A DNA stretch of 64,000 bases from Methylobacterium sp. SyP6R (GTDB lineage Bacteria; Pseudomonadota; Alphaproteobacteria; Rhizobiales; Beijerinckiaceae). Shown here one piece after another: positions 18,694 to 25,202 of this stretch (position 1 is its first letter; each line of letters opens with the position of its first letter). Below the pieces are notes generated by a model. It had not been told where the DNA came from, made no database searches, and saw nothing but the letters and a program-made list of their open reading frames with translations. Both the position numbers and the translations under genes were made by a program. The DNA is taken from the NCBI RefSeq assembly GCF_019216885.1, contig NZ_JAAQRC020000001.1:5645501-5709500 (forward strand). The letters run 5' to 3'.

Positions 18694-19509
18694 ATGAAGC
18701 TCTCCTCCATCCTGGTCTCGGTCGATCTCGGGGCCGCCTGCGCGGACCGGATCCAGCTCGCCGCCGGCCTCGCCGCCCGGTGCGAGGCGCGTCTCGTCGG
18801 CGTCGCCGCCTGCCCGGTTCCCCTCGTCGTGCCGGCCCGCGACGGGATGGCGGCCGAACGCCTCGCCGACGCCGAGGAGAAGCGGGCGCACGAGCGGCTG
18901 GCCGCCGCCAAGGCACTGTTCGAGCGCGAGGCCGGCGCTGCTGCCAAGCGCGGCTGGCGCTGGAACCTGGCCCCGCCGCTTGCCACCCTCGCCGAGCAGG
19001 CCCGCATCGCCGACCTGGTGATCGTCGGCCGGCAAGGCCCCGCCGACGGCGATCCGAGCCCGATGGGCGTCTCGCCGGGACCGCTGCTGATGGAGGTCGG
19101 CCGCCCGGTCCTGCTGGTGCCGCCCGGCCTCGAACGGCTCGTACCCCGGCGGGTGGTCGTCGCCTGGAAGGACACCCGAGAGGCCCGCCGCGCCGTCCAC
19201 GACGCCTTGCCGCTCCTCGTCGGCGCCGAGCGGACTGCCGTCGTGGCCGTCGGGCCGGATGCCCATCACGGCGGCGCCGAGGCGACGGCCCAGTACCTGT
19301 CCGGGCACGGCGTCGCGGCGACCACCCACCTGCTGCCGAGCCCGGCCTTGAGCGCCGCGGACGAGGTGCTGCGCTTCTGCGAGCGCGAGGGCGCGGACCT
19401 GCTGGTGACCGGCGCCTACGGCCATTCGCGCCTGCGCGAATGGGCATTCGGCGGCGTCACCCGCGACATCCTGCGCACCACGCCCCTCTGCTGCCTGATG
19501 AGCCACTGA
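18694..19509 (+). CDS. Universal stress protein (tandem UspA domains)
   Basis: 271 residues with two UspA-like halves: the N-terminal half begins [12 protein letters not shown], the second ends [21 protein letters not shown] and CCLMSH. The last motif resembles the UspA ATP-binding G-2x-G-9x-G pattern, but the usual G(S/T) is changed to GGV, so nucleotide binding is uncertain. The gene is divergent from xfp with a shared FNR/FixK box, and overlaps the following cytochrome gene by one nucleotide. It is closely similar to the proteins at 21352 and 51932; the three form one paralogue group. Confidence 0.9.
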   Translation: MKLSSILVSVDLGAACADRIQLAAGLAARCEARLVGVAACPVPLVVPARDGMAAERLADAEEKRAHERLAAAKALFEREAGAAAKRGWRWNLAPPLATLAEQARIADLVIVGRQGPADGDPSPMGVSPGPLLMEVGRPVLLVPPGLERLVPRRVVVAWKDTREARRAVHDALPLLVGAERTAVVAVGPDAHHGGAEATAQYLSGHGVAATTHLLPSPALSAADEVLRFCEREGADLLVTGAYGHSRLREWAFGGVTRDILRTTPLCCLMSH

Positions 19510-19835
19510 TGCGCGCCCGCCTTCCCCTCGCGGCCGCGGCCGTCGCGCTCGCGCTCCTCTCCGGAACCGCCCGGGCCTGGGACCGGCAGGTCGCGCAGGG
19601 CGGGACGCTCGCCCGCGCCCATTGTGCCCGATGCCACGCCGTCGGGCGCTCCGGCGACAGTCCCCTGGCCGCCGCGCCGCCCTTCCGCGACCTCCACACC
19701 CGCTACCCGGTCGAGGACCTGGCCGAGTCCCTGGCCGAGGGCATCCGCACCGGCCATCCGAGCATGCCCGAATTCCGGTTCGATCCGGACCAGGCGCAAT
19801 CCCTCATCGCCTACCTCAAGTCCCTCGAACGCTGA
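19509..19835 (+). CDS. Small secreted c-type cytochrome
   Basis: 108 residues with a signal peptide (residues 1 to about 23, ending TARA before WDRQV) and one heme-binding CARCH. A likely axial Met lies in HPSMPEF, and the C-terminal helix LIAYLKSLE closes a class I fold. Start and stop of the upstream usp overlap (TGATG at 19507-19511), so it belongs to the usp transcript and presumably to the low-oxygen response. It may donate electrons to a terminal oxidase; the partner is unknown. Confidence 0.88.
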   Translation: MRARLPLAAAAVALALLSGTARAWDRQVAQGGTLARAHCARCHAVGRSGDSPLAAAPPFRDLHTRYPVEDLAESLAEGIRTGHPSMPEFRFDPDQAQSLIAYLKSLER

Positions 19836-19876
19836 GCGGACGATGCGCTGGCCTGCCACCGCATCGTCCGCTCAGC
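19831..19876. terminator. 17-bp perfect hairpin after cytochrome gene
   Basis: The arms GCTGAGCGGACGATGCG (19831-19847) and its exact complement (19860-19876) enclose a 12-nt loop. The left arm includes the stop codon of the cytochrome gene. No U-run follows, so it may act as a factor-assisted terminator or an mRNA stabiliser before the next usp gene. Confidence 0.65.
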
Positions 19877-19952
19877 CCGTCGTTCCGTCGCAGATTTTCT
19901 CCGCAAGACCGGCGACCACGTCTGCGACGTCCGTCTAGGAGGATCCTTCCCG

Positions 19953-20813
19953 ATGTTCCTGCGCTGCCTCCTCGTCCCGACCGCGCCCGGCCTCGATCCG
20001 ACCCGCCGGCTCGATGCCGCCCTGCGCCTCGGCCGGCGCCTCCATGCCCATATCGGCGTCGCCTTCATCGCCCCTGGACCGGAGCTCGTGCTTGCCGAAC
20101 TGGCCGGGACGGCGCCCGTCAGCAGCGCCACCATCGCGGCGATCAAGGAGGGCATGCGCGCCGCCGCCGCCGAGGGAAGGGCGGCGCTCCAGGCCTGGTG
20201 CGCGCGGGAAAGCGTGCCGTTCATGCCCGCGGTGGAACGGTTGGATGCCACCTTCGCCACCTGGACCGAGTTGTCCGGCGACGTCGAGCGCGTCCTGACG
20301 CTGGCCGGCCGGGTCAATGATCTCGTCCTCGTCGACCGGCCCGATCCGGCCCGGCCCTTCACCGGCCGCGCCCTCGACACCGCCCTGTTCTCGGTCGGCC
20401 GTCCCGCCCTGATGATCGGCGAGACCGTTCCCCACGACCTCCTCGACCACGTGGTGATCGCCTGGAACGGCAGCCTGGAAGTCACGCGCCTCATCGGCCA
20501 GTCGATCGCGCTGCTGCACGCGGCGGGACGGGTGACCGTGCTCCAGGCGCGGACGGAGCGCGCCGAGGAGGCAAAGGCCGCGGACCTGTGCGCCTACCTG
20601 CGCTGGCACGGCATCGTGGCCGAGGCCCGCACCGTGACTGTCGGGGAGGGAATGTCGGTCGGCGCCGCCATCCTGGACGCGGCCGAGCGATGGGGCGCCT
20701 CGCTGCTCGCGCTCGGCGCCTATACCCACAGCCGGGTGCGCGAGTTCCTGCTCGGCGGCGTCACCCGGCACGTGATCGAGACCGCCCGCATGCCGGTGCT
20801 GATGGCCCATTGA
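19953..20813 (+). CDS. Universal stress protein (tandem, divergent subtype)
   Basis: 286 residues with two UspA-like halves. The first is atypical (CLLVPTAPGLDPTRRLDAAL), while the second keeps VVIAWNGSLEVTR and the C-terminal GAYTHSRVREFLLGGVTRHV. It differs from the other three tandem Usps of the window and ends in LMAH. A ribosome-binding AGGAGGATC lies just before the ATG. It is 117 nt after the cytochrome gene, separated by a strong hairpin, so it may be a read-through gene of the same low-oxygen transcript. Confidence 0.88.
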   Translation: MFLRCLLVPTAPGLDPTRRLDAALRLGRRLHAHIGVAFIAPGPELVLAELAGTAPVSSATIAAIKEGMRAAAAEGRAALQAWCARESVPFMPAVERLDATFATWTELSGDVERVLTLAGRVNDLVLVDRPDPARPFTGRALDTALFSVGRPALMIGETVPHDLLDHVVIAWNGSLEVTRLIGQSIALLHAAGRVTVLQARTERAEEAKAADLCAYLRWHGIVAEARTVTVGEGMSVGAAILDAAERWGASLLALGAYTHSRVREFLLGGVTRHVIETARMPVLMAH

Positions 20814-20840
20814 GGACGGCGGAGATCGCAAGGATCGCTC

Positions 20841-20861
20841 GCCGGGACCGGTGGTCCCGGC
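20841..20861. terminator. Hairpin between convergent genes
   Basis: GCCGGGACC-GGT-GGTCCCGGC is a perfect 9-bp stem with a 3-nt loop. It lies exactly between the usp stop (20813) and the stop of the convergent host-attachment gene (20862), consistent with a bidirectional transcription end. Confidence 0.6.
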
Positions 20862-21311
20862 TCATCCGGCGCAGAGGTGCTCCTGGATCTCGCTCACCGT
20901 CAGCTTGGTCAGATCCTGGTCGATCTCCGCCATGGCGACGCGCCGGAGCCGCTCGGGCAGGGCGAGGCGCAAGGCGGCGAGGAAGCGCGGCGGCGCGACG
21001 ACGACCAGGGTCGGGATCGGGTCGGCGACGCGGTCCAGGGCCGCCGCGACCTCCCCGGCGAAACGCTGCTCGGCCTGGTCGTGCCAGTCCGTCTGCGCGA
21101 TGGCACTGCGGCGTTCCTCGACCCGGACGCGGGGCGGCCGGTCGGTGCCCTGCTCGTGGGTCGGCGGGTTGGGCGGCGCTTCCATCACCTGCCGGATCTG
21201 GAGATCCGGGTTGAGGGGATGGCCCGCATTGCGCAGCACCAGGGCCTTGCGGCCGTCGGCGAAGAGGACGCAGCCGTGATGCGGGATCATCAGGGGAGGC
21301 TTCGCGGTCAT
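20862..21311 (-). CDS. Host attachment family protein
   Basis: This 149-residue cytosolic-type protein belongs to the family annotated as required for attachment to host cells. The signature C-terminal part is visible: TLVVVAPPRFLAALRLALPERLRR followed by VAMAEIDQDLTKLTVSEIQEHL. The N-terminus carries CVLFADGRKALVLRNAG. The biochemical role of the family is not established; relatives often sit with stress genes. It is the last gene of a BON-Usp-host attachment run behind an FNR/FixK box. Confidence 0.82.
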   Translation of the reverse strand: MTAKPPLMIPHHGCVLFADGRKALVLRNAGHPLNPDLQIRQVMEAPPNPPTHEQGTDRPPRVRVEERRSAIAQTDWHDQAEQRFAGEVAAALDRVADPIPTLVVVAPPRFLAALRLALPERLRRVAMAEIDQDLTKLTVSEIQEHLCAG

Positions 21312-21351
21312 GAGGTCGCTCCCACCTCGAAGGGTCGTCCCGTCCTTGGGA

Positions 21352-22167
21352 TCAATGGCTCAGCAGGCAACAGACCGGGCTGCCGGCGAGCAGGTCCCGG
21401 GTGACGCCGCCGAAGGCCCATTCGCGCAGGCGTGAATGGCCGTAGGCGCCGGCGACGACGAGGTCGGCGGCATGCTCGGCGGCGGCGTCTGTGAGCGCCT
21501 CGGCGGTCGTGGCGCCGATCGCATCCGGCGTCACGGCCTGCGTCGCGACGCCGTGGGCCCCCAGGAGGCCGACGAGATCCCCCGGATCGGCCGGCCCGAT
21601 TCCGTCGTCGATCGATGCGACCACGACCCGGGAGGCCCGGGTCAGGAACGGCATCGCGTCCCGCACCGCCCGGCGCGCCTCGCGGGTGTTCTTCCAGCCG
21701 ATCAGGACGCGATCGGCGTCGAGCCGGTCGATGCCCGGCGGCACGACCAGGACCGGTCCCCCGAGCTGCATCGCGAGATCGCCCGGGTCGATCGCGAACG
21801 AGGCCGCATCCTCTCTCCGGCCGACCACCACGAGATCGGCTGCGGCGGCCTGCGCGACCAGGAAGGGCAGCGGCGGGCCGAGATCGGAGCGCCACGATGC
21901 GCGCCGGCGGTCGCCTATCCCTTCCGTCTCGGCCTCGAAGATCGCGTGCGCCCGCGCCAGGTCGTTCAGGACCATCTCGCTCGCGGCCGGCAGGGTGTAG
22001 GTGCCCCCGAGCGTCGGGCCGACCGGCGGAACCCCGAAGGACGGCTCGTCCGCCGCCACGCCGATCAGGCCGGCGCCGAACCGATCGGCGAGACGACTCC
22101 CCAGGCGCAGGCGCTCGCGCGAAGCAGGCCTGAGATCGACCGTCACCAGGATGCTGGCGAATGTCAT
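21352..22167 (-). CDS. Universal stress protein (tandem UspA domains)
   Basis: 271 residues, a close paralogue of the proteins at 18694 and 51932: ASILVTVDLRPASRERLRLGSRLADRF at the N-terminus, [21 protein letters not shown] opening the second half, and [21 protein letters not shown] then CCLLSH at the end. The ATG at 22167 lies 57 nt after the BON gene stop, and the host-attachment gene follows 40 nt later. Probably a survival protein during oxygen limitation; the molecular activity is unknown. Confidence 0.9.
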   Translation of the reverse strand: MTFASILVTVDLRPASRERLRLGSRLADRFGAGLIGVAADEPSFGVPPVGPTLGGTYTLPAASEMVLNDLARAHAIFEAETEGIGDRRRASWRSDLGPPLPFLVAQAAAADLVVVGRREDAASFAIDPGDLAMQLGGPVLVVPPGIDRLDADRVLIGWKNTREARRAVRDAMPFLTRASRVVVASIDDGIGPADPGDLVGLLGAHGVATQAVTPDAIGATTAEALTDAAAEHAADLVVAGAYGHSRLREWAFGGVTRDLLAGSPVCCLLSH

Positions 22168-22223
22168 GAGGGCGGCTCCCGTGTCGGCGCGCGGGACGGG
22201 CGGGGCCCGCCCCGCGTCGCGGT

Positions 22224-22871
22224 TCAGGCGACGGTGAGACGGTCGACGACGGCGCGGACGCCGGGAGCGGACCAGGCCGCGTTCTCGGCCAGCTTGAGCT
22301 CGTGCCAGGCATGCACCTTGCCCTCGAGCGTCACCTGCGCGTCCTTGACGGTCACCCGGATCGCGTCCGCCTCGACCTCGGCGCTGCGCTTGAGCGCCGC
22401 CTCGATCTTCCTGCGCACGTCGGCCGCATCGGCGCGCGGGGTCACGTCGATCATGTTGACGATACCGGCGACGCCCGTCAGCCGCTTCAGGGCGGCGCGC
22501 GCCTCCTCCTTCTGGTATTGCCACTCGACCTCTCCGGTCAGCGTCACCCAGCCGTCCTGCACCTTCACCTGCACGGCGTTCTTCGGCACGGTCACGGCCC
22601 AGTCGAGCATCTGCACCGCCCGATGGGCCAGATCCTCGTCGCGCGGCGGCCTGTCGCCGGCGAAGCGGACCTTGATCTCCTCGACGACGCCGCGCACGCC
22701 GCGGACCTTCCGGGTGGCCTTCTCGGCGGCGACGCGCTCGGTGTAGCTCGCGACGTGCCCGGTGAGCGTGACGATGCCGTCCTCGACCGCGACGCCGATC
22801 CCGGCGGCGTCGATGCTCGGATCGAAATCGAGTTCGTCGATGACGTTCTGGCGGATCGTCCTGTCACTCAT
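22224..22871 (-). CDS. Triple BON-domain protein
   Basis: 215 residues with three BON repeats, each with the ending GxVTLTGxV: DGIVTLTGHVASYTERVAAEKA, DGWVTLTGEVEWQYQKEEA, and DAQVTLEGKVHAWHELKLAE. No signal peptide is visible, unlike OsmY, so it is probably cytoplasmic. BON domains are thought to bind phospholipid or other hydrophobic ligands. It heads the BON-usp-host attachment operon; an FNR/FixK box lies about 180 bp upstream. Confidence 0.88.
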   Translation of the reverse strand: MSDRTIRQNVIDELDFDPSIDAAGIGVAVEDGIVTLTGHVASYTERVAAEKATRKVRGVRGVVEEIKVRFAGDRPPRDEDLAHRAVQMLDWAVTVPKNAVQVKVQDGWVTLTGEVEWQYQKEEARAALKRLTGVAGIVNMIDVTPRADAADVRRKIEAALKRSAEVEADAIRVTVKDAQVTLEGKVHAWHELKLAENAAWSAPGVRAVVDRLTVA

Positions 22872-22934
22872 GAGTGCCTCCTTGATCTCGCGCCGGATCC
22901 GACCGAGGCCCGGTCCGGATCACGACTGAGCTCT

Positions 22935-22980
22935 GCATCATTCGCCGAGTTGTTCGCCGATCCGGCGGATGAATCGATGC
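22935..22980. repeat. 46-nt intergenic hairpin repeat, copy 1
   Basis: The element runs GCATCATTCGCCGA...ATGAATCGATGC and folds back on itself. A second copy with the same length and the first 14 bases identical lies at 42274-42319, and a shorter related copy is at 28318-28360. It sits in the upstream region of the BON operon. Confidence 0.65.
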
Positions 22981-23021
22981 AAAACCGAAATGCCGAGCAA
23001 AATTGCACCAGGCAACTCTGC

Positions 23022-23531
23022 TTAGACCCGGCAGGCGGTCGGACATTGATCCAGCGCAAGGGGGGCGGGGCCCGGGCCGCCTTTCGCCATCGGGCAGGCC
23101 CGGGTGCCGCCATGGCCGCCACGGCAGGCGGCCACGGTCCCGATCATCGCACCGGCCTCGAAGAGCCGGTCGAACCGGGGAACGTCCGCGAAGGCGCGCG
23201 GGATCGGCGCCGTCCCGGCGATCAGGACGAAGGGGATGCCGCGCCGCCGCAGTGCGCAGGCGAGCGGGAAGCCCGAGCCCCGGTTCAGGTCCGTGCTGAC
23301 CACGGCACAATCGGGCGGCGCCGCGTCCAGGCTCGCGAGAGCGTCGGCGCAGGTGCCGTAGGGGCCGCTGACCGTGCAGCCGGCATCGGCCAGTACGTCC
23401 TCGAGCCACAGGCCCGGCAGGGCCTGCGGCTCGGCCACCAGCACGACCGGCGCGAATGGCGTCGTCTTCATCTCCCGACCCTGCATCTCTTGACCCTGCA
23501 TCTCTTGACCCTGCATCTCTTGACCCTGCAT
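23022..23531 (-). CDS. Receiver-like (CheY-fold) protein with repetitive N-terminus
   Basis: 169 residues from the ATG at 23531, which has GGAGGAG seven bases upstream. Residues 1-20 consist of repeats of EMQGQ encoded by a 15-bp tandem repeat. From about residue 21 (MKTTPFAPVVLVAEPQALPG) a receiver-type fold follows: LEDVLADAGCTVSGPYG, APPDCAVVSTDLNRGSGFPL and GIPFVLIAGT. The usual phosphoacceptor Asp is represented by STDLN, and the LIAGT strand fits the family. A frame extension to TTG 23636 would start inside an FNR/FixK box and is rejected. The gene therefore seems controlled by that box. The C-terminal 20 residues overlap another FNR/FixK box. Confidence 0.7.
   Translation of the reverse strand: MQGQEMQGQEMQGQEMQGREMKTTPFAPVVLVAEPQALPGLWLEDVLADAGCTVSGPYGTCADALASLDAAPPDCAVVSTDLNRGSGFPLACALRRRGIPFVLIAGTAPIPRAFADVPRFDRLFEAGAMIGTVAACRGGHGGTRACPMAKGGPGPAPLALDQCPTACRV
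23046..23059. promoter_or_regulatory. FNR/FixK box upstream of BON-usp operon
   Basis: TTGATCCAGCGCAA, an FNR/FixK-type site (TTGAT half, GCGCAA half), is identical to those at 23623 and 24521 (and 53579). It lies inside the 3' end of the receiver-like gene and about 180 nt ahead of the BON start. Confidence 0.65.
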
Positions 23532-23535
23532 CTCC
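23481..23535. repeat. 15-bp tandem repeat at a translation start
   Basis: Three exact units of CTGCATCTCTTGACC (plus strand) and a partial fourth, with a degenerate half unit at 23467-23480. On the minus strand each unit reads as EMQGQ and supplies one in-frame ATG, so five possible start codons stand in series. Unit number could change by slippage without breaking the frame. Confidence 0.85.
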
Positions 23536-23622
23536 TGGCTCCTCCCCGCCCGGCTCGTTTCGAGCGTTTGCACCCGGGCCCTCGCATCGGGGCTCAGGAT
23601 GGAAGGATGAGGGGGGCCCGCG

Positions 23623-23636
23623 TTGCGCTGGATCAA
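23623..23636. promoter_or_regulatory. FNR/FixK box ahead of receiver-like gene
   Basis: TTGATCCAGCGCAA on the minus strand, centred about 98 nt before the ATG at 23531. It lies in the 117-nt gap after the ion-channel gene, which argues for a separate promoter for the receiver-like gene. Confidence 0.7.
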
Positions 23637-23648
23637 GGGCGGCGCGGT

Positions 23649-24182
23649 TCAAGGCTTCGTCGATGGCGGAAAGGCGGGCTCGCGGCCCGGCGTCGTCTCC
23701 GTGCCGCGTCCGAGCCGCGCGCCCTTGCGCCGGAGCGCCGCGGACCGGGGTCGCTTGCCGTGCAGCGGCCAGTAGCGCTCCATCGCCAGGTAGGTGAACG
23801 AGGCGGACCAGCCAATCAGCAGAAGGCCGTTCAGCGCCTCGACCCCGGTCAGGAGCCGGGCATGGCCGAGGGGAACGTGGTCGCCGTAGCCGAGCGAGGT
23901 ATAGGCGACGACGGACACGAACAGGCAATCCTCGAAGCTCTCGACCGGCACGCCCGAGAACGCGCCGAGCCCGAGCCGCAGGACCAGCAGCCAGTAGGCC
24001 CCTGCATAGACCCAGACCGCCACCGTGTGCCCGACGAAGGCCGCGAGCACGACGACGATGATCCGGGTGCGGGGCGGCACCGGCAGTTCCGCGAGATGCT
24101 CCGAGGTCAGCCGCAGGGTCTCGTAGAGCACCAGGATGGTGACGGCCACGAGGGCGACGCTGGTGGACAGCACGACGAGCAT
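23649..24182 (-). CDS. Small two-helix potassium-channel-type membrane protein
   Basis: 177 residues. It has hydrophobic helices at about 5-22, 40-70 and 110-135. Between the last two is a pore-like loop with the filter motif TSLGYGD, close to the TVGYGD of K+ channels, followed by HVPLGHARLLTG. The C-terminus is basic and cytoplasmic. The ATG at 24182 is preceded by AGCAGGG. It probably forms a tetrameric cation channel. It follows a tiny membrane protein gene by 77 nt, both likely read from the FNR/FixK box at 24521. Confidence 0.82.
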   Translation of the reverse strand: MLVVLSTSVALVAVTILVLYETLRLTSEHLAELPVPPRTRIIVVVLAAFVGHTVAVWVYAGAYWLLVLRLGLGAFSGVPVESFEDCLFVSVVAYTSLGYGDHVPLGHARLLTGVEALNGLLLIGWSASFTYLAMERYWPLHGKRPRSAALRRKGARLGRGTETTPGREPAFPPSTKP

Positions 24183-24259
24183 GGTTCGGCCCTGCTGCGG
24201 AACGGCGCGCCTCGTCGTCGATGGAGCGGATGCGTCGGCCCGGTGCCGCGCGCCCGGTG

Positions 24260-24466
24260 TCAGAGAGCGAGCTGGAGCAGTGCCGTCACGACGAGCGATG
24301 CGGCGACGGCGGCGGCCAGCGCCGACGCGCTTCCGATCGTCCGGTACCGGGAAATGTCCGCGATGCGCGTCTCGGCACCGCTCGCGGCCATCGGCCTGGC
24401 GCCGCCCCCCGGCAAGGTCTTCGTGCGCAGGCCGGCCCCGATCGTGCCGTGCAAGGCCATCGTCAT
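24260..24466 (-). CDS. Small single-helix membrane protein
   Basis: 68 residues: a basic, Gly-rich N-terminal 40 and a C-terminal hydrophobic segment (SASALAAAVAASLVVTALL). I do not recognise the family. The ATG at 24466 has an FNR/FixK box centred 62 nt upstream, and the ion-channel gene follows on the same strand. The box and position make a real gene likely; the function is unknown. Confidence 0.6.
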   Translation of the reverse strand: MTMALHGTIGAGLRTKTLPGGGARPMAASGAETRIADISRYRTIGSASALAAAVAASLVVTALLQLAL

Positions 24467-24520
24467 CGTCGTCTCCCCGTGCTGGACACGCCCACGATGA
24501 CGAGATCCCCGACGGGGGCG

Positions 24521-24534
24521 TTGATCCAGCGCAA
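24521..24534. promoter_or_regulatory. FNR/FixK box ahead of small protein and channel genes
   Basis: TTGATCCAGCGCAA centred about 62 nt ahead of the ATG at 24466, a distance typical of class II-like FNR activation after allowing for a short leader. Identical to the sites at 23046, 23623 and 53579. Confidence 0.75.
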
Positions 24535-24720
24535 GGCGGACGGCGCGCCGGCCCCGATCCGACATTCGGCCGGGCGGAACGGTAGACGCGGCGATCACGC
24601 TGCATCGCGACCGCGACACTCGGCCTTGCCGCGGGAACCGGGTTTTTCATGAAACGATGACTGGACCCGTGGCCGCTGCCGACAGGGTCCCGGGAAGACG
24701 CATTCTCCTGCTGAGAAGAA

Positions 24721-24797
24721 TGGTCGGAGTGGCAGGATTTGAACCTGCGACCCCCACGTCCCGAACGTGGTGCGCTACCAGACTGCGCTACACTCCG
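24721..24797 (-). tRNA. tRNA-Pro (anticodon CGG), copy 1
   Basis: 77 nt on the minus strand. The acceptor arms CGGAGTG and CACTCCG pair, the discriminator is A, and CCA is encoded. The anticodon arm CCACG-TTCGGGA-CGTGG gives anticodon CGG, and the T arm contains GGTTCAAATC. It is identical to the copy 164 bp away. Confidence 0.95.
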
Positions 24798-24884
24798 ACG
24801 CGCCCGAAGGCACGGGTATCATAGTCTCAAACATCCTGCGGATGCTTGGTTGTCTCGGGAAGACACAGGCTCGGTGAAGAGCGC

Positions 24885-24961
24885 TGGTCGGAGTGGCAGG
24901 ATTTGAACCTGCGACCCCCACGTCCCGAACGTGGTGCGCTACCAGACTGCGCTACACTCCG
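24885..24961 (-). tRNA. tRNA-Pro (anticodon CGG), copy 2
   Basis: The sequence is identical over the full 77 nt to the preceding copy, including encoded CCA and anticodon CGG. An 87-bp spacer separates the two; they may be processed from one transcript. A duplicated CGG-reading tRNA-Pro suits a GC-rich genome rich in CCG codons. Confidence 0.95.
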
Positions 24962-25202
24962 AACGGCCGGCCGTGGCCGACGACCGGGCTTATAGCCAGG
25001 GCATCCCGGGTCCGCAAGGCCGTTCATGCGGGATGGCCGAGTTTCTTGAGCCGGCACGGCAGCCGGCCCGATCCGCGCCGCGACGGAGCCCGTCCGGTCC
25101 GGGACGCGGGCGGGCCTTGCGCGATCCGCTCGCGCCCCTCATTGTCCCGTGGTCAGGACGATCGACACCGGCGGGGTGGCGTATGGCGAGCCGGGTGGTG
25201 GC

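Noticed and set aside
23481..23535. CRISPR or minisatellite with regulatory array only
   Set aside because: The repeat is in frame and within a translated region with correct ribosome-binding site, so it is better explained as coding tandem repeat.
23532..23636. Longer start (TTG 23636) for the receiver-like gene
   Set aside because: The start codon would be inside the FNR/FixK box and has no ribosome-binding site; the ATG at 23531 is seven bases after GGAGGAG.
24721..24961. tRNA pair as an integration (attachment) site
   Set aside because: Both copies are complete tRNA genes and no integrase or partial tRNA repeat lies nearby, so a simple duplication is sufficient.
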